From Batillaria attramentaria (Eukaryota > Mollusca > Gastropoda > Batillariidae): 64,000 bases of DNA. Positions 34,984-46,944 of this stretch are shown piece by piece; the stretch's first letter is position 1, and each line of letters opens with the position of its first letter. Both the position numbers and the translations under genes were made by a program. The DNA is taken from assembly GCA_018292915.2 (NCBI GenBank), contig JACVVK020000457.1:114501-178500 (forward strand), written 5' to 3'. The notes below the pieces were generated by a model. The model was not told the DNA's origin. It was given only the letters and a program-made list of their open reading frames with translations, and did not search any database.

Positions 34984-35435
34984 TGCTTGCACTTTATCTG
35001 TTCTATCATTTTTTTTTTTCTGTTCAAACGGGTCAGTAGTCCGTAATACCGCGAAATGCGTGTACATGTATTTTATCTCTTTTTTATGTTCTTTGTGGGA
35101 CCCTCACCATGGTTAGATGGTTAAGGGCTGCTTGGTTAACTGTTTCACTTATTCATCCTCTGCTTTCAGCCGATCCGCTCATGCTTTTTTAAATTTTTTT
35201 TTACGGGATCATTTTCAGAGTAATGTCCGTTAGGAAATTAAAAATTAAGGGCGGTAAAAACTGCCGTTGGTCTGTCACAGAGTCTACTCCCCCACCCTGC
35301 CGCTTCTGCTGTCAATTTTGATAAATGCCAGAGTCAAGTTATTCTGCGTTATATGTCACAAGCTTTGGAGTCCATTTTCTGAATGACCATGCTTAGTATC
35401 AAGACGAAAAGGACACCCAACGTGTTTGAAAAAGA
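34982..35435. other. Non-coding stretch, nothing recognised
   Basis: AT-rich, no frame or repeat called. Confidence 0.4.
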
Positions 35436-35438
35436 TCA

Positions 35439-35654
35439 GGGGTCTAATGCATGGGGATAGACTAGTACGTAAGTCAGAGACTAGCATAACTGCGCTTAGA
35501 CTAAACTGTTAGTACGAGCTGCATGTGTGGAGACCAGGGCAAGTGTGTGACTGTTTCAGGGATATGATGCTAACGATAGTCACGAAGTAATAAGTCTGAG
35601 AGTAAAGCTTAGTCTCAGATTAGTCTAGTCTCCATTCATACAGACTAGACCCCA
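35439..35654. repeat. Foldback DNA element (TIR-4), about 216 bp
   Basis: The left end GGGGTCTAATGCATGGGGAT and the inverse of the right end GGGGTCTAGTCTGTATGAAT are followed by matching GAGACTAG and GCTTAGACT / GCTTTACTC blocks. It is imperfectly self-complementary along most of its length. Confidence 0.6.
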
Positions 35655-35905
35655 GAATACCAAAAGGTGGAGGACAACAGTTTTTAAAGGTTTTTAATTT
35701 TTTTTTTCATATTGTTAACTTTTTAAAGACTGCCCTTCCAAGTGCCGGGCATTTGCAACTTGCATTGTGGGAAACAAATCCTGAGTAACAGTCCATATGT
35801 CTTTAGATGTAATGGAAATTGCAAAGAAAATAGAGCAGTATTTCAACTGAACAGCTCTAACAGCGACAGAGAAACCAACGTAAAAGCTTTCAAATCAAAA
35901 TCTTA

Positions 35906-35909
<4 letters not shown>

Positions 35910-35996
<87 letters not shown>
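35910..35996 (+). repeat. (CA)n microsatellite
   Basis: About 42 CA units. Confidence 0.95.
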
Positions 35997-35997
<1 letters not shown>

Positions 35998-36644
35998 TTT
36001 CACCCCTCCCCCTCCCACCCCTACTCCTCCCAAACACGCACCTCTTTTATTTTGCTCGTTCGATTCAGTGAGGGTTCTGGCTCTCGCCTCCTCCTGTCGC
36101 CGAAGAGTTACCCCAAGGGACATAAATCTGGCGGTGGGTGTTGACGGCGACAGTCATATCGCGGAAAGTGATGTCGCGGGGAGCAGCGCAAGGGGAAAGC
36201 TTCGGACAGTGACGGCTTCAACCCTCCCCTAGTCTTCCATCTCCCTCGTTAGCCGCTGATTGGGGGAGAATTTATCACGAGCTTGTGTCCCGTCGAGTTA
36301 TCGGGCCTTTCCCGCCCTCCGCGGACTTGTTTGTCGCCCTTGCTCCGATGGGTCAGGATCAGAGCACTCTCCCTTTGGGAAATTAAATGTCATTAGATTT
36401 CTCTGCCCTTGTCCTACGCTCTCTCGGCCGGGGAGAGATGGGGTGGTGTTAATCACGCGGGTTTTTTGGGAGAGGGGTGTCGTACACAGGCTCGGGCACG
36501 GTGATCAAGGGAGGATGTTAATGGTGCAGTCTTTATCGGCCGGGACGTCCACCAGGCGATCTGTCGCCAGTCTCCGGCACCAACACAACCACCACGGTCT
36601 CCTCAAAATCACTCTTCGCGAAGTTAGGATATCTCTGTACTGTA
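35997..36644. other. Non-coding stretch, GC-rich
   Basis: Short frames only; no family recognised. Confidence 0.4.
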
Positions 36645-36656
36645 CTGGTGTCGTGG

Positions 36657-36825
36657 GGGGAGTCGGGGTGGTCGAATGGTAGAGCGTTGGACTTCTAATG
36701 CTCGGGTCGTGAGTTCGATCCCGGCTGGGGCCAAATATTTGTGCTGGCTTTTTCATCGTTGCCCCGTCTTTGATATCACCCTATGTGGTGGAAAAGAACG
36801 TTAAACACCCAAACACCCACCCACC
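36657..36825 (+). repeat. SINE-A copy with perfect 12-bp TSD
   Basis: CTGGTGTCGTGG is at 36645-36656 and 36826-36837. This is the GGACTTCTAATGC subtype of the head, shared with the copies at 12451, 34749 and 62055. Confidence 0.95.
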
Positions 36826-37321
36826 CTGGTGTCGTGGTAAACAGAAATACTGTCGCACGCACCAGAGTGAATAGCAGGGTGGAGGTTTGCACATAAAGTA
36901 GCGCTTAGCGGCAGCAGGCTTTCACTGCTTCGTCCTCCAGCCCTGCGGCGTCGTGAGCATTTCAGCAGAGATGGATATGTGCGCCGAGGAGAAGTCTACC
37001 ATACCATGCGCACTGAATACGGGAAGAGGGCTCTGAACATTGTTGCTTGCAATACAAATCTACAACATACAAGGTATGGATATCTGCCTTTCAGATGGCC
37101 AGTACAATAGCCAGATGGCAGACACGCGTGTTACCCTGTTCAGACTAACAACAGAATATTATTCGGTATTCTTTACAGCTAAAAACAGCGTACAAACATA
37201 CGCAAGTAGCAGTTACGCTTAAACGGACGTATCCATTTACGTGGTCAAATGAAGGAAAAATAAGAATCCATTCAAATAATTCAGCGCTCGTGGCGCACTT
37301 GTTTCTTCTCAAATATCGGTT

Positions 37322-37480
37322 GGATGGATGGTTAAACTTTCAACTTTAACTCTTTTCTGGTGTCCACCAAGGGTACTGTAAAAGACGACGCAATGAGTCA
37401 CAGCAAAAATTTGGGCTCCAGTCCGGTATAGAACTTTTGAATCGACCAGTGTTCAGAAATCTCTTAATTCAACCTCTCCA
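37322..37480 (-). repeat. Very old SINE-A copy
   Basis: GTTAAACTTTCAACTTTAAC, AAAGACGACGCAATGA and GGGCTCCAGTCCGG still follow the minus-strand SINE-A order, but divergence is high. Confidence 0.4.
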
Positions 37481-38610
37481 ACTGCTTTCAAGACTACGGA
37501 AGTTCTTGTCCAATAAAATGAGAGCAAGACGTTATCAAACATCCAACCGTGACAAATGACATGTTATTTCAGAAATGTATCTGCCGTTGACATCAAAGGG
37601 CGCAACATTCCTTTCAAAACTTCATCATGTTGTTTCAACGCCATCAAAAACAACAAATGTGTATAATAATAATAATAATAATAATTTTCAGTTTTTGCAG
37701 GCCGTATATACATGGGGAATGTAACTGGACCTTATGTTTCATTTAAATTTCTGAATCATTCATCTAGCTGCATATTGTCAGAAACCAAACAGTTTTAAAA
37801 ATAGAAGTGTCATTCACAAACAAACAAACAAACAAACAAACAAACAAACAAACAAACCATTACAATCGACTACAGAAAAAACAAGCAAAAAAAAAAACAA
37901 AACAACAACCAAAAAAACCAAAAAAACAAAAAACGCCAACCCACCAAGTCAAGTTTCACTTCATTCAATTTGATTTAGCTGTCAAATTAAAAAAAAAAAG
38001 CTACAGAGGCATTTTACTTTCAAGCAGGACAAAGCAGTCCCCATGAGGTAAACTGAAACGGTGATGTCCCCAATAAATTACAGATTTCCGGAGCCAAAAA
38101 CTGGACACGAGACCTGCTGTGTCACATTTTGCGATAAGTGAGCCTCGCTCTGAGACCGAGGCTGGCATTCCAGCGAACTGATTTGAGCACCGGAGATGTG
38201 ACCGCGAGCCGTTCGCGGTGTCACGAGATAGCGGGAATGGGCGACATTTCGACACCTAAAGCTTCCTTTTTCGACGAAAGATTGATCTCAAGGGGGGTAA
38301 CTCTAGCCTGAGATCGAATCAAGTGACGATGCTATTGTGTCGTTCCTGTCAGCCGCAGTTTAATTCACTCTCCTATCTCTCCTTTTTGTGGCCTTTGTTT
38401 CTGTGCTTTTGAGGGGTTTAGTATTAATGGGGCGCTACCAGGCAGAATTAACACACGCCAGAAGGATGAAAACACGCACAAAAAATAAAGTTCGGTTTAA
38501 ACAAACGAACAAACAAACAGACAAACAAACAAACAAAAAAAACAAACAAAGAAAGCACAGCGAAGGTGTTCTGATCGTCACGGAAGGGACAGAAACCAGG
38601 CTGAAACAAA

Positions 38611-38677
<67 letters not shown>

Positions 38678-38826
38678 CTTTTAAAAGTCGTTTCTCAGAA
38701 GGTTTATTCTGGTTGCAAACAATGCTTTATTTCTTGGTCTGATGTGAAATGTTTAACGGCTGTCTGTATTCGTGCTGTGCTGCGGCTGTGTGTGTGTGTG
38801 GTGTGTGTGCGTGCGTGCGTGCGTGC

Positions 38827-38871
<45 letters not shown>

Positions 38872-40300
38872 TCTCTCTTACGAGCACGAACGGCTCAACT
38901 TACGTCTGCTACTCATTTCTCTCTTCCGTCATCACATGATTCATCTATTAATCTTACGCACAGACAGAACCATCGCGCCCCAAAGCTGCAGAGATGTCCA
39001 TAAAATATTAACAACACAAAACCCAAACTCTGCCGTCATCTTCTACGTCATATCCTATCCGACAATCGACTCGCTTCATATCCGATTAGGTAACCGCCAT
39101 GTTGACGGTTAAGCGGGCGCATTCTTCATTTGTCTGTTCACCCGTATCACTTTTTTCCACCTGCCGAAGTGCGATATTACCTTTAACATGGGTGAGTGAT
39201 CATTTGACAAGTGACGTCATAACCAACGCTAGAAAATGGAAAGTAGCCATGGGTTTAATTAGAGGTTTGCGTTGCAACAACAATTTTTCAGCCTTGAAAC
39301 GTCAAAGAGGGAATGAAAATTTTAGCACAGGTTTTTTTCAGCATGAGGGCTGAAGGTTTTTGATCTCCGTTGAAACCGCGTTTCATGCTGGAGTTATCTG
39401 AGAAAATTCTGCGCGTGATGAAGTAGATTGCGCACGAGTCATTTGCAATTTTAACGAGAGATTTCCCGAGTTTTCTCGCTTGAATTCTATCCGTCATGAC
39501 TTATGCATGTACTTTCAGTGCGACCTTGTTAAATTGTAAAACCTTTTTGTTCCACCGTTTTTTCCTCGGCGAGTATCCGCTGAAAGACATGATTATGTGT
39601 ACACGCCAGTTTTAAAGTTTTTTTTTCCTGAAGTCGACAAATTCGTGAGAAATTGTCTTTTAGAATCTACACACAGGGCAATGCCAACTTTATAACTAGA
39701 AAAAACAAGTTCGACCACATGAGACAACAGTATTTTGCTAAACAATGAAAATCCCAGTAGTGCACGAACTATCAGTTCTTCGTGGTATGACCTATCTCAA
39801 TAATCCAAAACTGATTAAGTTTGTAGTAACAAAAAGGGTAGAGAATTACTTGAATATGGAGCCTTATGATGAAATTTTTAAAGCTTTCTTTTTTTTTCCT
39901 CTGGTTGCCGACCGTCCACGTTATTCAAGCCTTCTGTTTTTTTTTTTTAATTTTTTTTCAGGCTGCAAACTGTCCACTCTGTTACGTTCTGGAGCGTGGA
40001 CGGGGGCCTACTAGGTCATTATCTCCCCTTGTCCCACTTAACGCCCCTGGTGATGACGAAGGCACACGTCTCGTGCGAGCCAGAAGCACCTCCTGGCACA
40101 CGAGCCTGACCGGAGAGTCGAGGGTGGGCTCTCTCAGAAAAGCCTGGGTAAACTCGGCACCAAATTGCTTTTGTCTGGTCAATCAGCCGGGCTAATCTTC
40201 CTGTATCTGACGTCATTAGGCGAAGAGCTCTTTGAAGCCCGGTTCGTGTTTCTAACGCGTCCACGCTGATGTCCCGGCCTCCCGCTCTCCTTCCGCTGTG
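37481..40300. other. Non-coding stretch with simple repeats
   Basis: (ATA)n at 37664-37684, (CAAA)n at 37817-37856, (AAAC)n at 38500-38552, (TG)n at 38614-38677 and a TG/CGTG tract at 38790-38866. No coding region supported. Confidence 0.5.
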
Positions 40301-40310
40301 CATTTTGTTC

Positions 40311-40377
40311 CCGGAAGTCGTAACTCACTGGCTGGGGCGCTCGTTTTGGCGCACGCGCAGAGAACGACAAGATGGCG
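40311..40377 (+). promoter_or_regulatory. Promoter-like cluster: ETS, NRF1 and YY1 motifs
   Basis: CCGGAAGT (40311-40318, ETS), GCGCACGCGCAG (40349-40360, NRF1-like) and AAGATGGCG (40369-40377, YY1-like, including an ATG) occur within 67 bp. This combination is typical of TATA-less housekeeping promoters. No coding exon follows immediately: the ATG opens a five-codon frame ending in TAG. Confidence 0.4.
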
Positions 40378-41330
40378 TCAGCCAGCTAGTCTGTCGTCTG
40401 CGTTAAGAGACTGAGAGAAATCCGGAGAGTTAAGTAAGGCACCGGTAGAAATATCACTGCTGCTGATGTTTTTCGATCAGGTGGATTGGAAAAGAAAGAA
40501 AAAAGTCTCAAAATAACGTGTGTTCTGTTCTTTTGTTTCTTTTGCTGTTGTTTTTTTCTCTCTGAAACCTATTCATGTTTTTTTTCAAAGAGGGAAATCT
40601 ATCAATGTCCCCCTTCCCCGTTACCAGCCATTCCCCCCATCCGCCCCCTCCCCCCTTCACCCCCCTCTCCCCCCCAGCCCCCTCCCCTCACCCCGAAACC
40701 CCCGCACCATCACCGTTTGCTCATCCTCGATACTTGGAAAATGCAATAATGTGTAAGGTTACCAGTCGGCTGTAGAAAGAATTTCCGCTGTCATTTCGAA
40801 AGCATCTGTTGACAAAAGATTAATTACACATTTACATTTTAAATTAGATCCGAACAGTCGGAAACTAAACTTATCCCCCCCCCCCCCACCCAGTAAATCA
40901 TCGATATAGTGCAACAAAAGCGAATATGACATGGGCGAGAGGTGACCTGGATAAAAATCTCGTTAAAACTTTTCATTATCGCGTTGTCATGAAAGATGGC
41001 GGAACAACACATGAGAAAACCGACCCGAGTGAAAGCTGTTCACTCACTGCTGTCTAGGAGCGCGAGTTTGCGAATCCTAAACAAAGACAGTAACATCAAG
41101 TCGTGTCCTTTTGACTACTAACAGATCACGCGATCTAACATTTTAATTGGTACCAGTGCCTGAAATGCAAAGCAGACAATTAACAGAAAAGTCTTGAAGA
41201 AATGGCATTGGCTGATAACACTTATCAGAAACTACGTACATGGACAGAGATAAGTCAGAACATTTTTCATGAAGCCGCATACATCCAGTGAACCATCAGT
41301 TTTCAATGACTAATTGTGTAAACTACTACT
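40378..41330. other. Non-coding stretch
   Basis: C-rich pyrimidine tract at 40606-40700 and C run at 40875-40889; nothing else recognised. Confidence 0.4.
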
Positions 41331-41395
41331 ACTACTAGACTATTCGTATAGCGCCTAACCTCAGCTGACGTCAGCTCTAGACGCCGTACAGGCGT
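41331..41395 (-). repeat. SINE 3'-end fragment with (CTA)n tail
   Basis: CTACTACTACTA, then ATTCGTATAGCGCCTAACCT, resembles the AGCGC...(ATT)n end of SINE-B-like elements read on minus. Confidence 0.35.
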
Positions 41396-41464
41396 GAAAA
41401 AGGGATCACGTGAACAGGGTACAACAGACATCTGCCATCGGCTACATATGAATCACTGTAAAAC

Positions 41465-41590
41465 TACATCAACGACAACAACATCAACCACAACAACATC
41501 AACAACAACAGCAGCAGCAGCTAAAGCAACAGCAAGAGCAAGAACAGCAACAGCAACGGCAACAGCAACAGCAACGACCGTAACAACAAG

Positions 41591-41642
<52 letters not shown>

Positions 41643-41690
41643 GCAAGAACAAAAACAACGGCAACAGCAACAACAGATCCCACAGCTTGA
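41465..41690 (+). repeat. Interrupted (CAA/CAG)n tract
   Basis: Mostly CAA, CAG and ACG trinucleotides for about 225 bp. The long low-complexity frames on both strands are by-products. Confidence 0.93.
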
Positions 41691-42357
41691 CAAAAATCGA
41701 TCTAGAAATCTTCTTCTCGCCGTTAGGATTCGCCAACATGTCACCGGCTGACTGCAGCACGTGGCTAACGGACCCGGAAACGGTTTGGGGGCTTTATCAG
41801 GGACAGTGGCGACGAACTATCCACCCAGTCCCATTATCCTATTAGACCCAAAGCATCGGCCCTGTCGCACAAGGGGATAAGATGTCACTCAGTCGCGCGA
41901 ATGTTGTGGCAATTTAACAATTAAGCACCGGCTACCTGCTAAGCCTGATGGGATACGGTTTCTCGGGGAAACGCGCGTGGTTCTCGCAAGCTCGTGAGCC
42001 GGTAATCGCTCGGCCAATCAGCAGAGAGTCTGTGTGGAGGCTTCTGCTGGTGGCAAACTCTTCTCTCTTGCGCACGACATTTTTAGCCTTTTGCACATGA
42101 AAAACTGGCCTACTGAACAAAACTGTAGCCTTCAGAATACATTCATTACTATTCATGATAACGTTCGTTGTTGTTGCTGTTGTTAAAGTGAGACAGCTGT
42201 TTGTGGACGTATCTGGCGTCAGGGTTTCACGTCAGTGCACGGGAACCACTTTGTGCTTTTTGTTTGGTTGTTTTGGGTTTTTGTTTTTGCTCAAGACACT
42301 AGCATTTTGCGCACGAAACTCTTGCCTTCCGAACAAGACTGGTGTCAGTCAGTCAGT

Positions 42358-43774
42358 TGCGGACGACACCAGTATGTACTTGCGCTTTCAAAATACAATC
42401 CGGAGAACTGAAATTTTAAATTCTGACCTAGACAAGATTAGTCTATGGGCAACCAGATGGAGAGTGACGTTTAACCCCCCAAAAACTGAGCTTATGACCA
42501 TTTCTAACAAGAGAGACCTATCTACATTACCACTTGCTTTCGGTAATACAGTCTTACTTGACAAGAACTCCCACAAACATTTAGGTGTAATCATTCAGAA
42601 GAATTGTAAATGGGATGAGCATATACAGTCAATCATTTCCAAATGTCGAGTCTTAGTATCCTGTCTACGTTCTTTTAAACACCGTCTGAGCAGGAAATCT
42701 CTCGAGGTAATGTACAAGTCTTTTATTATGCCGCATTTTGACTTCTCAGACTTCGTTTGGGATAACTGTCCAGCTCATTTGGCTGAAGATTTAGAAAATG
42801 TGCACCTTGAGGCTTTGAGAACCATTATAGGAACTGTTCGAGGTACAAGCCATAGTAAATTATACACCGAATCAGGTTTTACATCACTTTCAGAAAGACG
42901 TTACAGACACAAATTAATCTTGTACTTTAAAATTGTTAATGGGAATGCTCCTTCTTATCTTTGTCAACATCTGCCCCCTCTGGTGTCATCAGTGAACCCC
43001 TATCATGTACGTAATCCCCTAGAAAGACAGATGCCTCGTTGTCGCACTGAGTTATATAAATCTTCATTTTTCCCTTCAACAACTGCCGCATGGAATGAGT
43101 TGCCGGATCACGTTAAGTTCTCAGATTCACTCAGTTCCTTCAAACGTTTTTTATCTAGTGCAGATCCCGCAGTACCTTTCTATTATTATTCAGGTGAAAG
43201 ATTAGTCCAGAGCATTCATTGTAAATTGAGGCTTGAGATGAGTGATCTTAACGACCATCTCTTTAAGAGACATCTATCTGAAGACTGCTCATGTGCTTGC
43301 GGCCACGTTGTTGAAGATCCAGCCCACTTTCTTATGGATTGTCCTCTCTTTAATAATGCACGTACGCAAACAATATCAACTCTTCCATATAACTACAACA
43401 TCGACACCCTCTTGAGAGGGAATCTCTGTCTTCCTTTGAATGACAATATAAACATTTTTAAAACTGTACAGCACTTTATAGAAGTATCAGGTCGCTTTGA
43501 CACCTAAATTCCGATTTCCAATACCAGTCGCCGGCCCGCTGCCGCCGTCGCAGACGCAATCCCACTGCATTTTTCTTTGTACTGTATCTATTGGTCATTC
43601 TTTCTATCCTCTCTCTTCTCTATCTCTTACAGATCTGTCTTATAATACTCCGCCGCAAATGTTTTTTTGTACTTATGAGCACATTCATAGGTTTTTAACT
43701 TGTTGTGCTCGGTATTGTCGAAATTGTGTGAGTGAATTTTCTGTCTGTTCAAAATGAATAAAAACTGTTTAAAC
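42358..43774 (+). mobile_element. 5'-truncated non-LTR retrotransposon with open reverse-transcriptase C-terminus (LINE-2 of this window)
   Basis: The insertion starts inside the catalytic FADDT motif (GCGGACGACACC at 42359-42370). One frame stays open for about 382 codons to TAA at 43505-43507. It encodes ISLWATRWRVTFNPPKTELM, the thumb-like KHLGVIIQKNCKWDEHI and a C-terminal zinc-knuckle-like CSCACGHVVEDPAHFLMDC. The 3' UTR of about 270 bp ends AATAAAAACTGTTTAAACC. CAGTCAGTCAGT borders both ends (42346-42357; 43775-43790), a TSD or tail repeat. It lacks endonuclease and most of the polymerase, so it cannot move on its own. The clade is not assigned beyond a Jockey-like non-LTR element. Confidence 0.9.
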
Positions 43775-43876
43775 CAGTCAGTCAGTCAGTGAAAATGTTC
43801 TTTTTATTGTCTTTAACAAAATAAAAAACAAATTCACAAGTATTATTCAACGCTCAAAGAGAAAGGTACAACGCAG

Positions 43877-43963
43877 TACCCCCCTCCCCCTACCCCCCCC
43901 CCCCCCACACACACACAAAGCCGTGAGACAAAACAAAACAGAACAACAACAAAAAACCCCAAA

Positions 43964-44010
<47 letters not shown>
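43877..44010 (+). repeat. C run and (CA)n tracts
   Basis: C-rich at 43880-43907, short CA, then (CA)n at 43969-44009. Confidence 0.9.
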
Positions 44011-44011
<1 letters not shown>

Positions 44012-44553
44012 CGCGCGCAGAAACTGATTCAGGGATCACAAAGACGAAGAAAAAGAAAAAGAAACATAATAAGAAATACCTCCCCTCCACACACACACAC
44101 ACTTCACTACTCACACTTCAAGTTGAGAACCCTCAGTGGATCGATGATGAATTTCTTTTTTCTTTTCTTCCCCCCATTTTTTTCCTCCCGACTACAAGGT
44201 GGGAGGAGCAGACAGGGGGGAAAACATCCTTCATCCGCAAACAGAAAATCAGAAGCGACCCTCTAATAAGACTCGCTGGTTATTCAATTTGTACGTCAGC
44301 CAGGGTCGGTGCTAAATCAACATATAGACGCTTGCTAAAAGCCCATCTTTAATCAAACTTTGACGTGGCTAAAAAGCCGGTTTGTTTCTTTGTTTTCCGG
44401 CCACGGGTCACGAAGACTGTCCCCGTATTAAGGACGGGGTGCGTCCCTATGCAGCTCGCAGCAGAGACATCACCGACATCAGCGACAAAATGCCACTTGC
44501 ACTAGAACAACATCCTCCGTCGTTCCGCAAACATGGAGGCGAGAGAAAAGCCG

Positions 44554-44580
44554 TGCGCGTGCGCGGGGGGAAGTGACGTA
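44554..44580 (+). promoter_or_regulatory. NRF1-like and CRE-like motifs in a CpG-rich patch
   Basis: TGCGCGTGCGCG (44554-44565) and GTGACGTA (44573-44580) lie in CpG-rich DNA from about 44500 to 44650, with another GCGCACGTGCGC at about 44587. It could be a promoter of either orientation; no exon is identified nearby. Confidence 0.35.
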
Positions 44581-45028
44581 GCCTGGCGCACGTGCGCTGT
44601 TGGCGACCCAGCGACGTCCGAGAGGAAAGAGAGGGCGGGGAAGGAGTCAGGGTGAAAGAAAGGAACCGGCTTTTAGCCCTACTGGAGGCGTTCCAATAAA
44701 GCACAATTAAGCGTGAACGAGAGAGAATAATACACTGGCCTGCACATGACTTAAAAAAAAAAAAAAATAAAGCTCCTTGAAAGACGGAGTGGTGCGCTCA
44801 GTGTTCGAGAATTTAAGTGACTGCATGAGAGCTAACTTAAGCAGTCGCTACAAAAGAACCTCCCTCCCTGAACATTTTCTTTCACGGTCATGGTCTGCGG
44901 GCTAGGTACCTCCACTAGCCATAGAACATTTTCTTTACGGGTGTGAAAGAGATTCCGTCCTCTGTGATACTGTTGTGACTGGCTTCGCGGATTTGATAAT
45001 TGAGTGTGAGCCTTGACTACTGACAATG

Positions 45029-45035
45029 ATCGTTC

Positions 45036-45069
<34 letters not shown>
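45029..45069 (+). repeat. (CAA)n microsatellite
   Basis: About 13 CAA units. Confidence 0.9.
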
Positions 45070-45360
45070 TATTGATAATAATAAAAAGGAAAAAAAGTTT
45101 TTAAAAAAGTAAAACAAACAAAGGGTAAATAAAAAAGAAGACAAAGGGAAGAAACAAACAAAGACAAAGGGTTTGTTTGGGAGTTTAACCTGTCCTCTAC
45201 TTTTTTTCTCACCCAGCGAAGTTCAATGTATATAAATAGGTGGGTGGTACTGCACCAACGCGACGCGCAAGAAGCAAGAAGCAAGGACACAGCACTGGCT
45301 CAATGGGGCAACGCTGGAGGAGAAACTGCGGGGCACCAAAACTGGCCTGCTGGAGACCTT

Positions 45361-45765
45361 GACGGTCGGTGGTCTAGTGGTTAAGAGACCTGTCACCAAT
45401 GCGAGAGGTCAGGGGTTCGAGTCCCACTCGGGGCCAAGAATTTTTCCTTCTCGTATGTGGCGCCGTTCATTCGGGCCGATCGTCGGGGGTTCTCTCCGGG
45501 TACTCCGGCTTCCTCCCCCTCTGCTTTGGAAGTGTTCAGCCCACCAAATTTGAAAAATAAATGCAATTCTAAATTCCGAAATTTAAATAGCTGAGCTGAC
45601 CCTTCGCACCACGTGATTGTAATGTGTTTATGTCCGGTGTGTGAGAGAATGTGTGTGATTCACGTGAGCGTGCGTGTTGGGTTCAGATTGCGGCGCTTTG
45701 AGCCGATTCATGAAATTGGGTAAAGCGCCTATATAATACTCATTATTATTATTATTATTATTATC
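45361..45765 (+). repeat. SINE-B, full-length copy
   Basis: The head GGTCGGTGGTCTAGTGGTTA and B box GGGTTCGAGTCCC are intact. The body runs to AAAGCGCCTATATAATACTC and an (ATT)n tail. This is the cleanest copy for a consensus. Confidence 0.92.
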
Positions 45766-46900
45766 ACCAGCACCAACCTGGTCATCTGAGGCAAAGTCTA
45801 GGGAACGCCGAAAATGAAGGGGAAACAAATGAAGAAACACAGCTGTCCCCTGGAGAAGCACCCCAAATTTCCCAAAAGGAACAGTAATGCACTTAATAAA
45901 AAATGATAACCATAACAAGAACGGCAACCCCCGCAAGGCAATGAACCGAGTAACCGTTCCTTCGCTCCGCTCTCGACACTCTACAGTCAAACGGTGCGTA
46001 CACCTGCAGACGATTTTCACATCTTGAAAAAACCACCTAATGTCCGAATATGAAAGGCACGCCTACCTTAAGTCAACAAAGAGCACTGCCAAAATCCTGC
46101 CGAAACCAATGATTAGACTTCCATGTCACTCGCGCGGGTCTTTGACTTGCCACATATTTTCTGTTCGCCCTCGGCCACAAAGACCTTTTAACTCGCTGTG
46201 TTGACAAAATGACACACCTCCAGTATTTACTAATCACCTCGTTTGCTTACCCGTCAAAAGTTTTGTGGCGGCTGAAAGGCTTTCCGCCGTTTAATAGACC
46301 TTTCAATTTTCCAGTGTGTATTTTAAATTGAATCTCGCTTTGTGCTCCCCAAAAGCGCAGCCTAGCGAGAACTCGGCGTGAAAAGAAGCAGCTTTGCACA
46401 TATGTGTGTGCCTTGCTCGTACCGGCAGTCTCAACCGGTCGCCTTTTCTCCGTTAAGAAGTTCGCTCGGACGAGAATCTCGAATACCCTGAATAGCATTT
46501 AAAAGGCACTGGAGGTGTTTAGTTCCGAAAACCTGTGATTAAATAGGTCTTTAAAAGACCCCGTGCTCCCCAAACCGTGAGAATATGAACCGGGCTGGAT
46601 TTGAGGGTGTCGGGGGACCAAAGGGAGGCAGTCAATGCCTTGCCGAGTGATGTCCCCTCGGGGCCCGTGCTCTGAACAACTTGGGGACCGGGAACACTTT
46701 GCCCGGGATCACATTTAAAGGCGATTCCTGTGTGGACGGAAAATGCCGGAGTGTTTGTCAAAGCGATACGCATTAGAAATTACCTGAATGCATTCGGGAA
46801 AAGGAGGAGGGGGGGGGGGGTTGGGGGAGACTGAACTACGTGTACCCTAACCCTGTGTTGATGGAAAAGAAATGGTGCTTGTGTGTGTGTGTTTTTTTTT

Positions 46901-46944
<44 letters not shown>

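Noticed and set aside
41465..41690. Poly-Gln/Thr or poly-Leu/Val coding repeats
   Set aside because: Several frames on both strands are open because the DNA is a CAA/CAG simple repeat; no unique flanking coding sequence.
42155..42357. N-terminal part of the 450-codon frame at 42155-43507
   Set aside because: The LINE starts at 42358 after a TSD-like repeat; upstream codons are host DNA joined by chance.
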